Positions 47,255 through 55,000 of a stretch of DNA of 64,000 bases are shown piece by piece. The number at the start of each line of letters is the position of its first letter. Positions within the stretch are counted from its first letter, which is position 1. A program made the translations under genes and the position numbers. The notes under the pieces are model-generated. The model was not told where the DNA came from. It ran no database searches and worked only from the letters and a program-made list of their open reading frames with translations. The stretch spans positions 248,001-312,000 of the forward strand of contig CBDDLT010000015.1 of NCBI GenBank assembly GCA_965230755.1, written 5' to 3'. This DNA is from DATFJT01 sp965230755 (GTDB lineage Bacteria > Bacteroidota > Bacteroidia > Chitinophagales > Saprospiraceae).

Positions 47255-47656
47255 TTATTTTTTTAAGGACTTGTTGAAGTTTTTTATTTGATTTTCTTGG
47301 CTTTCCAACACCAATAGGTTCTCGCCATCAGCTAAGAGGTAAGTCATCTTTTTACTTCGATGTCTACTGATCAATTTCTTGTACAATAGTTCGGCTACCG
47401 TAAATCCGGATTCAACATCTCGAATTTCTATTTTCTCCACTTGTTCATGGCCGATATGTTTTTCGCTGGCTTGAATAACTTCCCAGCCGTGATGGACATC
47501 ATATTCCATTTTTGCGAATAGCTTCGGATGATCTTCTTTGATTCTTTGGAGGTATTTCTCGCCGTATATTTCTTCAAGGGAGTTGGCTTGCTGGCCTGAA
47601 GAGAAGTGAACAAAGGTCACAGACAGTATAACTGCCAGAAAGACTTTTTTCATCAT
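47255..47656 (-). CDS. Small secreted protein, first gene of the SprB/SprF-like operon
   Basis: 133 residues with a signal peptide (MMKKVFLAVILSVTFVHFSSGQ). The mature part is charged and helical with HPKLFAKMEYDVHHGWEVIQ, then beta-like (IEIRDVESGFTVAELLYKKL). I recognise no family. It is 7 bp upstream of the giant adhesin and was probably conserved with it as an accessory; a periplasmic helper for secretion is possible. Confidence 0.72.
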   Translation of the reverse strand: MMKKVFLAVILSVTFVHFSSGQQANSLEEIYGEKYLQRIKEDHPKLFAKMEYDVHHGWEVIQASEKHIGHEQVEKIEIRDVESGFTVAELLYKKLISRHRSKKMTYLLADGENLLVLESQENQIKNFNKSLKK

Positions 47657-47794
47657 AGATATAAATTATTACTTCTATTAGAAAAATTTGAATTGGTTGG
47701 TCTGAGTCATTCGACAACAAATTCAAACCTTAAAAATCTTAAATTTAATAAAATTTTAAAATTGCTGCTAGCCAATACATTCTTAATTTCCAAC

Positions 47795-47835
47795 TAATAA
47801 AAAAAGTGGAATCCACTGAGTGAATTCCACTTTTC
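47795..47835 (-). terminator. Intrinsic terminator after sppA
   Basis: Arms AAAAGTGGAAT (47802-47812) and ATTCCACTTTT (47824-47834) form an 11-bp stem. On the minus strand a T tract follows (complement of 47795-47801). It lies 24 bp past the sppA stop. Confidence 0.82.
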
Positions 47836-47858
47836 AAAATATCTTCTATAAGTCAATG

Positions 47859-49625
47859 CTATTCAAACTCAAGCTCGAATGGCAATCTGGCCTGTACGGT
47901 TTGATTCATTGATCTCAATTCCTTAATTTTTTGATAGTCAGGGAAAACTTCCATAACCGCTGCTTCCATAGTTTTAACCCTCGAATTCGTTCCTGTGAAA
48001 TTCTCCATCAACTCCTCAAATGGTTTTTTGATTTTCGGGTAATACACCAGGTTATAATCCTCTTCACCAATCATATTTGAAGCACTTTCTATGGCATCCT
48101 GCAAATCACCCATTCTATCGACCAAGTCCAATTTAATCGCTTCCTGACCTGTCCAAACTCTACCTTGAGCAATCTCCTCAACGCGATCCAAACTCAAATC
48201 CCTACCCTCTGCAACCTTGGTTTTGAAGTCCAAATATATACTGTCAATATAACTTTGAATATGAACTTTGAAATCTTCATCAGTTGGAAGAATATTTCCT
48301 CCTAAAGCAGAAAATCGATTAGTTCTTACTGTATCTACATTAAACCCGAGCTTCTTTGTAGCTAACTCATTGAAGTTATAATTAACACCAAATACCCCAA
48401 TAGAACCAGTGATGGTATTTTCTTGTGCGAATATAGTATCGGCCATACAAGAAATATAATATCCTCCTGAGGCGGCATAATCTCCCATGGACGCAATCAC
48501 AGCAATGCTGTCCTCTTTGGCTCTAATCAACTCTCTCCATATCTTATTACTCGCTAAAACAGATCCACCCGGTGAACTCACTCTCAAAACGATCGCCTTA
48601 ACCTTGTCATCTTCTCTGATTTTTCGAATGATCTTCGCGTAGCGATCTCCATCGATTACTCCATTCTCATCGTTGTTGTCCAAGATGCTTCCCTCAGCAA
48701 TAACTACTGCAATTTTGTCTGCCTTCTTTTTCGGCTTGTCTCGATCAATCTTTCCATAGTAGTTGTTGATATTGATGTACTTTAAGTCTTTGTACTTATC
48801 TACACCCATTCTGTCTTTCAAGATATCGAGGAATTGATCTTTATAAAGAGCGGCATCAACCATTCCACATTCCTCTGCTCCATTTGCCGTACTGGTCAAC
48901 ATTTGATCCGCTATTTCATTAAGTCGACTTACTTCAAGCCCTCTTGATTGGGAAATATCAGAAAGCAATACATCATATATATCAGTGATGAATTTTCTAA
49001 TCTGGAGTCTGTTTTCAGGAGACATGTCATTCCTACGTATAGGTTCTGATGCAGACTTAAACTTACCTGCATAGAAGACCTCAGGAGTTACTCCTATTTT
49101 ATCCAACATCTCTTTGTAGAAGAGAATTTCAGTTGCCAGACCTCTGAAATCAACGCCTCCCACAGGATTGACAAATATACTATCCGCTGCACTTGCAACG
49201 TAGTAAGCACCCTGAGTATAAAGATCAGAATAAGCATATACCCATTTTCCGCTTTCCTTAAAATCTAGTATTGCATCCCTTAAAATTCTAGCATTAGAGT
49301 ATGACCTTGTTGGCAGAGAGCTAATATTGATATAGAGCCCCTTAATTTTATCATTACTTTTTGCATCATCCAATACTTCGATAGTTCCGTGCAAGCCAAC
49401 TACATCATTCTGCTCAAAACTAAATCCCCTTTCAATATTGTTGGTTTTCTCAGGGATATTCTCCTTCGCATTAAGTACTAGAATCGATTCATCTTTAAAT
49501 TTTTTGGTGAACTTTTTCTTGACCATCGAAGAAAGACCAAGTGATCCTCCAATTAGGGCAAGTACGAAAAGGAAAAGAAAAATTCCCAGGCAAGAACCCA
49601 AAACATATTTAAAAAACTGCTTCAT
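47859..49625 (-). CDS. sppA: Signal peptide peptidase SppA, 67K type
   Basis: 588 residues with an N-terminal membrane anchor (about 7-30) and two tandem S49 peptidase domains. The catalytic lysine is K190 (AGKFKSASEP) in the first domain and the serine is S386 (GDYAASGGYYIS) in the second, which is the Ser-Lys dyad split between halves as in E. coli SppA. It degrades cleaved signal peptides in the inner membrane; this window's many secreted proteins would provide ample substrate. It is monocistronic with its own terminator. Confidence 0.96.
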   Translation of the reverse strand: MKQFFKYVLGSCLGIFLFLFVLALIGGSLGLSSMVKKKFTKKFKDESILVLNAKENIPEKTNNIERGFSFEQNDVVGLHGTIEVLDDAKSNDKIKGLYINISSLPTRSYSNARILRDAILDFKESGKWVYAYSDLYTQGAYYVASAADSIFVNPVGGVDFRGLATEILFYKEMLDKIGVTPEVFYAGKFKSASEPIRRNDMSPENRLQIRKFITDIYDVLLSDISQSRGLEVSRLNEIADQMLTSTANGAEECGMVDAALYKDQFLDILKDRMGVDKYKDLKYININNYYGKIDRDKPKKKADKIAVVIAEGSILDNNDENGVIDGDRYAKIIRKIREDDKVKAIVLRVSSPGGSVLASNKIWRELIRAKEDSIAVIASMGDYAASGGYYISCMADTIFAQENTITGSIGVFGVNYNFNELATKKLGFNVDTVRTNRFSALGGNILPTDEDFKVHIQSYIDSIYLDFKTKVAEGRDLSLDRVEEIAQGRVWTGQEAIKLDLVDRMGDLQDAIESASNMIGEEDYNLVYYPKIKKPFEELMENFTGTNSRVKTMEAAVMEVFPDYQKIKELRSMNQTVQARLPFELEFE

Positions 49626-49925
49626 AACATTATATCATTTTAAAACTTACTTCTTTAAAGTTATGTTAAAGGTCGTGCTTATTTCTCTTTAATTAGATTA
49701 AACCAGTACTTTTCTCGATTAATGTCTTATACGATAGTGTTTCACCGCTCAAAAAGTAAAGCTCTACTTCAATAATAAGGATGGATAGAATGAGATCTCT
49801 TGGCAAATCAAGCTTAAGAAGAATAAATTGTGCCCCAATTCTAAGTTTATTTTAATCTTTATAGCTTTTGACTTTCAATATATTAGCATTTCCAGACCAA
49901 ATAAAATTAAAAAAACTAAAAAAAA
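49626..49925. other. Intergenic region between sppA and the candidate small RNA
   Basis: About 300 bp, AT-rich, with no plausible coding frame. It must contain the leftward sppA promoter. I saw no repeat or strong hairpin in it; the structured part begins with the promoter-like element at 49928. Confidence 0.5.
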
Positions 49926-49927
49926 AG

Positions 49928-49959
49928 TTTGTAAATAATTCTTAAAGAATATATATTTA
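49928..49959 (+). promoter_or_regulatory. Bacteroidota-type promoter
   Basis: TTTG (49928-49931), a 20-nt spacer, then TATATTTA (49952-49959), one base from the phylum's -7 consensus TAnnTTTG. Spacing fits the known -33/-7 pattern. It would start a transcript near 49965. Confidence 0.55.
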
Positions 49960-49963
49960 CAAC

Positions 49964-50042
49964 GGAAATTTTAATTTTCCAAGAAATAGGTGTGTTTGGG
50001 TTTTTACATTTGGGGCAGGCTATCTTCAGCCTGCCTTTTTTA
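49964..50042 (+). ncRNA. Candidate small RNA of about 78 nt
   Basis: Between a phylum-type promoter and a strong terminator lies about 78 nt with no coding frame. It contains a 5' hairpin (GGAAA..TTTCC, 49964-49980), a G/T-rich single-stranded middle, and the terminator stem. It could be an independent small RNA or a short attenuated leader of pepT, whose ATG is 50 bp beyond the terminator. No known RNA family was recognised. Confidence 0.4.
50014..50042 (+). terminator. Strong intrinsic terminator upstream of pepT
   Basis: GGCAGGCT (50014-50021), loop ATCTTC, AGCCTGCC (50028-50035), then TTTTTT. The stem is perfect and GC-rich in an AT-rich setting. No protein gene precedes it on this strand for over 10 kb, so it must end a non-coding or leader transcript. 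Confidence 0.85.
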
Positions 50043-50091
50043 TTTTTCCATTTTTTTATCAGTTTTGTTGTTCAAATAATTTCAATGTGCT

Positions 50092-51345
50092 ATGAATTCT
50101 CATTTTGATTCTTATACGTCTTGGTTAACGGATGCTTTCTGTAGATATGTTAAAATCGATACTGAATCGGATTTTAATTCGAAAACAGTACCGAGTACAG
50201 AGAAGCAAAAGGATCTGGGCAAATTATTATTGGATGAGCTGAAAGAATTGGGCATACAAGTCGAAATGGATCAAAACGGCTATGTGTATGGTAAAATCCC
50301 AAGCAACAGCTCCAAACCACTACCAAAAATATTTTTCTGTGCCCACATGGATACATCTCCTGATTGTAGCGGTAAAGATGTTATACCCCGAATTCATCGA
50401 AATTATCAAGGTGAAACCATCGATTATCCCAATGACGCTTCGCTTCAATTAAATGCAGATATTAGTCCAAAGCTGAAGAATAAAATAGGACATGATATCA
50501 TAACTGCCAGTGGTGGAACACTATTAGGTGCTGATAATAAGTCTGGAGTGGCCGTTATTATGACTGTTGCCAAATATTTGGCAGAGCATCCGGAAATCAA
50601 GCATGGACCAGTAAGAATTCTATTTACTCCGGATGAAGAAATAGGTAGAGGTGTAGATCATGTTGACAAAGAAAAACTAGACGCTGATTTTGGTTATACC
50701 CTGGACGGTGAAGAACTAGGTAGCTTTAACTGGGAGACTTTTTCTGCAGATTATGCCAAGATCACCATTGATGGTATTTCAATTCACCCGGGTTATGCCA
50801 AAGACAAATTGGTCAATTCCATTAAGGTTGCCAGTCATTTTGTTGAGCAACTTCCCAAAGATGCACTTTCTCCAGAGACAACCTGGAAGAAAGAGCCTTT
50901 TATTCATCCGGTTCGAATGACAGGCAACGCCGAGCAGACGGAAATTGGATGTATTTTAAGGGACTTTGAGACGGAAGGGCTTAAAAACCTGGCCAAGATC
51001 CTTGAAGACATCAAGGCCAAGACCTTGGATGCTTACCCAAAGGCTAAAATATCTATCGAAATCATGGAGCAGTACAGGAATATGAGAAATATTCTTGAGG
51101 ATCATCCCAGGATCGTTGACTATGCCAGAGAAGCCATTGAAAATGTGGGAATAGAGAGTAAAATCATTCCTATTCGAGGGGGAACCGATGGTTCTAAACT
51201 CTCTTATATGGGACTACCCTGTCCCAATATTTTTGTGGGAGAATATCATTTTCATTCTCCGTTGGAATGGACTTCTATACAGGATATGATGAAATCTGTT
51301 GAGACCGTATTGGAGTTGATTCGACTTTGGGAAGAACGTGGATAA
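50092..51345 (+). CDS. pepT: Peptidase T (tripeptide aminopeptidase)
   Basis: 417 residues of the M20B metallopeptidase family. The zinc-site motifs appear in order: FFCAHMDTSPD (His, Asp), GGTLLGADNKSGVA (bridging Asp), FTPDEEIGRG (Glu base and Glu ligand), GYTLDGEELGSF (Asp) and EYHFHSPLEW (His). PepT removes the N-terminal residue of tripeptides in the cytosol. There is no signal peptide. The rRNA pseudouridine synthase gene starts 8 bp before its stop. A terminator-ended leader lies upstream. Confidence 0.96.
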   Translation: MNSHFDSYTSWLTDAFCRYVKIDTESDFNSKTVPSTEKQKDLGKLLLDELKELGIQVEMDQNGYVYGKIPSNSSKPLPKIFFCAHMDTSPDCSGKDVIPRIHRNYQGETIDYPNDASLQLNADISPKLKNKIGHDIITASGGTLLGADNKSGVAVIMTVAKYLAEHPEIKHGPVRILFTPDEEIGRGVDHVDKEKLDADFGYTLDGEELGSFNWETFSADYAKITIDGISIHPGYAKDKLVNSIKVASHFVEQLPKDALSPETTWKKEPFIHPVRMTGNAEQTEIGCILRDFETEGLKNLAKILEDIKAKTLDAYPKAKISIEIMEQYRNMRNILEDHPRIVDYAREAIENVGIESKIIPIRGGTDGSKLSYMGLPCPNIFVGEYHFHSPLEWTSIQDMMKSVETVLELIRLWEERG

Positions 51346-51940
51346 AAGAAACAAATCGTTCTTATATCTAGCCTTAAATAAGCCCTACGGGTATTTGTCC
51401 CAATTCTCTCAAGATGTGCCGGGGCAAAAAACTTTGAAAGATCTTTTAAAAGTGTCCAAGGATGTCTATCCCATTGGTAGATTAGACAAGGATAGTGAGG
51501 GATTGTTGTTGCTTTCGAATGATCCCAATATCAATCATAAACTACTACATCCCAGCCATCAACATCGAAAAAATTATTGGGCACAAGTCGATCATCTTAT
51601 AACGGATCAAGCCTTAGAACAAATCAAAAAAGGTGTTCGAATCAAAGTGAACAAAAAACCCTATACTACCCTACCTGCAGAAATCAAGCGAATTGAAGAG
51701 CCTGAGATATGGGAGCGAAATCCGCCGATTCGGGTAAGAAAGAACATACCTACTTCTTGGGTAGAATTGAGTATAACCGAAGGAAAAAACAGACAGGTTA
51801 GAAAAATGCTATCCGCGGTAGGATTTCCTGTTCTTCGATTAATAAGGGTAAAGATCGAAAACATTAAAATATCTACTGAACCAGGTTTATACTTCAGCTA
51901 TCCCCAAAAAGAATTTTACGAACTCCTTAAACTGAATTAG
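51338..51940 (+). CDS. Pseudouridine synthase, RluE-like (RsuA/RluB/E/F family)
   Basis: 200 residues starting at GTG 51338, inside the end of pepT. It has the family opening LALNKPYGYLSQFSQD, the catalytic-Asp motif YPIGRLDKDSEGLLLLSND, KNYWAQVD, and ITEGKNRQVRKMLSAVGFPVLRLIR. There is no S4 domain, as in RluE, which modifies 23S rRNA. The exact target position is inferred from resemblance only. It is probably translationally coupled to pepT. Confidence 0.92.
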   Translation: MDKRNKSFLYLALNKPYGYLSQFSQDVPGQKTLKDLLKVSKDVYPIGRLDKDSEGLLLLSNDPNINHKLLHPSHQHRKNYWAQVDHLITDQALEQIKKGVRIKVNKKPYTTLPAEIKRIEEPEIWERNPPIRVRKNIPTSWVELSITEGKNRQVRKMLSAVGFPVLRLIRVKIENIKISTEPGLYFSYPQKEFYELLKLN

Positions 51941-52028
51941 ATTGATACAATTAATATCAGTTTAGACATCAAATGACTATATTGCCGCCAGATTCAAAAT
52001 CATCGTTAAGAAATTCAAACTAAAAATT

Positions 52029-52736
52029 ATGAAAAACTTCATTTCCACAACACTTCTTATATTCATCTTTATTGTTTCGGGATTCTCACAAAAAGCCGCA
52101 TTAATTTCAATTACATGTAATGAGGATTTGGATCAAGGCCAAGGTGGTGCTTGGGCTGAATTATTAGGAGATCCAGCTTATAATCTATCAGATGTACTTA
52201 ATGAATACGAAAAACTAATTAACGAAAAAATCTTGCCGGAATTTCCGTTCGAATTTATCTCCAAAGAAGAAGTGACCGAGGCCGAAGGATATGAAAGTCT
52301 CGCGGAGATTGCCACTTTGGGAAGCTATCCTAATACTCTTGCTCCAGAAGGATATGTGCCTATTTATGTTAGCTGGTTGGTCAATGACACCAAGGCCATT
52401 AATAAAAGTTTTGACCATTTACCTGATGATGTCGATGCCGTCTTGGTAGCCTCTCTTTACTTCGAAATGTACAAAGATGTTGGAGCTATGGGAATAGGTC
52501 TTTATAAAGCCAAGGCTTATGCTCATATGAAAATGTATGATCGAGAGGGAAATAAAATCTTTAAGATCCACGAAACGTCTTCTTCCAAAAAAGGTACCAG
52601 TGGTGCTTTAGGCAAGATCATGAATCCTGAAAAAATTATGCCTCTATTGGTTCAAGCAAGTGAGGACCTCTTCCGAGACATGGAGAAATCACTGCCGAAG
52701 AAGATTAAGAAATTGTCTAAGAAAATGGACAAGTAA
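52029..52736 (+). CDS. Secreted protein of unknown function
   Basis: 235 residues with a signal peptide (MKNFISTTLLIFIFIVSGFSQ). The mature part is alpha/beta-like, with ITCNEDLDQGQGGAW, LPEFPFEFISKEEV, and DAVLVASLYFEMYKDVG, and ends in a Lys-rich tail (KKIKKLSKKMDK). The plan (a regulatory-looking alternation of YxxL strands and a central 'DDVDAVLVA') recalls periplasmic lipid- or nucleotide-binding folds, but I recognise no family. Monocistronic: a strong terminator follows. Confidence 0.7.
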   Translation: MKNFISTTLLIFIFIVSGFSQKAALISITCNEDLDQGQGGAWAELLGDPAYNLSDVLNEYEKLINEKILPEFPFEFISKEEVTEAEGYESLAEIATLGSYPNTLAPEGYVPIYVSWLVNDTKAINKSFDHLPDDVDAVLVASLYFEMYKDVGAMGIGLYKAKAYAHMKMYDREGNKIFKIHETSSSKKGTSGALGKIMNPEKIMPLLVQASEDLFRDMEKSLPKKIKKLSKKMDK

Positions 52737-52750
52737 TACGTAAACTTTTT

Positions 52751-52787
52751 AAAAAGGAGAAAAGATTTTTTCTCCTTTTTTATTTTT
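52751..52787 (+). terminator. Intrinsic terminator
   Basis: AAAAAGGAGAAAA (52751-52763), 4-nt loop, TTTTCTCCTTTTT (52768-52780), then a T-rich tail. It lies 15 bp past the stop of the preceding secreted-protein gene. Confidence 0.85.
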
Positions 52788-52948
52788 AGCAAGGTTTAAT
52801 TACTTGTTACTCCTTATATGAATTTCCTATCATTGTAATTTCTAAAGCCCTGATTTTAAGTAAGTTTTTATGAAAGTGAGTTTATACGTCCGGTTAGACA
52901 TTGATTGTGATTTTTGTTGTACTATTTAGTAAGACCTAATAAATATTA

Positions 52949-54574
52949 TCAATTTGAATCCACAACTAATTGATACAGTTCCAAGCCACTGTGCTCCATT
53001 TTTAAGTTATAATGATGCCGGATTTGATCGTTTAAAAGACTTTGGGCTGCTGGTTTCAACCAATCCTCAGATTTTCTCACGATCCATTCTGGCTTTTTAT
53101 TTAGAATTTGTTGCATTTCGCTCTCCGAGTTTCTGCTGGCATCAGGGATATATGGAAAGAAATAGTCCTTATTAATGATCGATGGATGCGTTACCGTATT
53201 TGCAATAGGATGACGGTTAGTAAACCAATAAATGAGATGATCATTTAAACAAAACAACTTATCCTGTTCAGCCATATGTTCGTTTAAGTAATCTGAAGTA
53301 AAAATTATCCTTTCACTCTGCTTTTTATAAATGCCGTTTCTTTTAGTCATCGGATTGTACAGCGCGATGGATAAAAATGTCACAAAACTTAAGCCTAGCA
53401 ACCACTCAACTGTTTTATGAAATTGAAATTTTCCGAACAAGAAAGGTAGCATCAAACTGAATAAAGGAATCAACTGAAGTAAATAATGATAAAAAAAGTT
53501 GCCTCCTGTAAGAATCGAATAGAGCATCCCTAAAATACCTGCCAATGCAATTACCAGATATCGTCTATGGTCATGGCTTTTGAAGAATAAAATAGACCTT
53601 AATACACCCAGAGCAAATCCGATAAAGAATACCGATGAAAGAATAGATAACATCTTCCGGTCAATGTAAAAATTCCAAGTATTGCCCGAACAAATTTGCC
53701 AAATGATTTTCTTTAAGCCCTGCCAAATACCAACAACATCAGAGCCATTTCCAGCATATGCCCACGAAGCCAAAATGAGGGATTCAATTAATAAATCAAC
53801 TTCACCGGCCAATAAATGGGGTAAAGAAACCAGCGAGATAGCCAGAATAATACCAAGTCCAAAATAGATTGGCTTCCATAGTTCATTAATGGTGAATTTT
53901 GGCTTGATTAACAAGAGCAATATAGAAGCACCTATGAACACACCGACATAAGCCTGATTCATTCTAATCATGGTAGCACATCCCATCAATACTCCTGCCA
54001 GGAAATATGACCGATAGGATTGATTGCCCATAATAAAATACATACTCCACATCAGAGGTAATAAACTCAGATGTTCTGATAACAACGGCTGACCATCAGG
54101 CATAAATGATAACATGGTAATGGTCAGTACCATAGAAGTATAAGCCAAAAACCCATTGAATTCTCGCTTGACAATACAAAATACTGCCATAGAAATCCCA
54201 GCAACGATAAGAGCTCCTGCTATATGAACGCCAATTATAGATTTTCCGGTAAATGCAATAATTAAGGCAAAGAAATAAAACATCAAGGGAGGTTTGATGT
54301 CCCAGACCGTGGTATAAGGCAATATGCCATCTAGAACTGCTTGCCCGCAAATTATAAAGGTCGACTCGTCCCAATTCATACTTAACTCTTGAAAATAGGG
54401 AAAACGACAAACCATACTTAGGAGTAAGGCTAAAAGTAAAGGCCTCAAAAACGAATTTTTCAGGAACTGAAGTATGAAATTCTTATCAGCTGAAACTTCT
54501 GAGCTTATCTTTTTAGATATAATTCGAAATAAAGCCTTAATTCGACTTAAAATCGGCATGCTTTTATAGGTCAT
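52949..54574 (-). CDS. GT-C glycosyltransferase, PMT/ArnT-like (GT39/GT83 type)
   Basis: 541 residues with about 10-12 hydrophobic segments. The first periplasmic loop has the GT-C acidic motif (MNWDESTFI), then DGILPYTTVWDIKPPLMFYFF, typical of PMT_2/ArnT-like enzymes that take sugar from a polyprenyl-phosphate donor. The first about 40 residues are a cytoplasmic leader. The acceptor is not predictable: lipid A, surface glycan or secreted glycoprotein are possible. It stands alone, and the region on its upstream side carries tandem repeats. Confidence 0.87.
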   Translation of the reverse strand: MTYKSMPILSRIKALFRIISKKISSEVSADKNFILQFLKNSFLRPLLLALLLSMVCRFPYFQELSMNWDESTFIICGQAVLDGILPYTTVWDIKPPLMFYFFALIIAFTGKSIIGVHIAGALIVAGISMAVFCIVKREFNGFLAYTSMVLTITMLSFMPDGQPLLSEHLSLLPLMWSMYFIMGNQSYRSYFLAGVLMGCATMIRMNQAYVGVFIGASILLLLIKPKFTINELWKPIYFGLGIILAISLVSLPHLLAGEVDLLIESLILASWAYAGNGSDVVGIWQGLKKIIWQICSGNTWNFYIDRKMLSILSSVFFIGFALGVLRSILFFKSHDHRRYLVIALAGILGMLYSILTGGNFFYHYLLQLIPLFSLMLPFLFGKFQFHKTVEWLLGLSFVTFLSIALYNPMTKRNGIYKKQSERIIFTSDYLNEHMAEQDKLFCLNDHLIYWFTNRHPIANTVTHPSIINKDYFFPYIPDASRNSESEMQQILNKKPEWIVRKSEDWLKPAAQSLLNDQIRHHYNLKMEHSGLELYQLVVDSN

Positions 54575-54949
54575 ATAGGTGTTGGTTTGAGAATATTACA
54601 TATTCTAATTTTATATCATACTGAAATCACGTCTAGTTGTCTTGAAATGGAGGTGTCACTTGAAGCAAATAGATGTGTTCTATTTTATAATCCAAGTAAA
54701 GGGGAAATTGATGCATGGGGGCTTCGGCTTCGCTCAGCCCCGGAGTTCATTCGACTTCGCTCAGCTCCGGAGTTCATTCGACTTTGCTCAGACTTGCGTC
54801 GATTCGACTTTGTTTGGTGGGGTAATTATTTGGATACGCTAGTTGGGGATAGTCAAACTATGCTGGAAAAGACGTATTATTTGACTTAGTAGGAATGTAC
54901 TTTTGAGTTGCAATTAGGTGCGTGAGTCAGATTCATTTAGGTGTGAGGC
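54575..54949. other. Intergenic region with repeats, no convincing gene
   Basis: About 375 bp. The central part (54726-54812) is a G+C-richer tandem repeat unlike its surroundings; the rest is AT-rich and looks non-coding. A 100-codon plus-strand frame crosses it, but its sequence is repeat-derived. Confidence 0.55.
54726..54812. repeat. Tandem 27-bp repeat of the CTTCGCTCAG type
   Basis: Two full copies (54731-54757 and 54758-54784) of a 27-bp unit, CGCTCAGCYCCGGAGTTCAT plus TCGACTT, differ at one base, with partial copies on each side (GGCTTCGCTCAG before; TGCTCAG and GATTCGACTTTG after). The unit carries the TTCGACTTCGCTCAG core that recurs in intergenic spacers of many Bacteroidota genomes. 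It is much richer in G+C than the surrounding sequence. Confidence 0.85.
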
Positions 54950-54987
54950 CAAGAAAAAGGAAACCGGAACATCCATTGATGCTCCGG
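54950..54987 (-). terminator. Probable terminator after the giant dockerin-like gene
   Basis: Arms CCGGAACATC (54964-54973) and GATGCTCCGG (54978-54987) form a 10-bp stem with one mismatch. On the minus strand it runs into CCTTTTTCTT. It lies 13 bp past the stop of the gene ending at 55001. Confidence 0.65.
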
Positions 54988-55000
54988 AACCTAAACCCAA

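Noticed and set aside
54587..54889. 100-residue plus-strand open frame with repeated RSAPEFIRL
   Set aside because: The protein repeat is a by-product of the 27-bp DNA repeat; the rest has no signal, domain or plausible composition.
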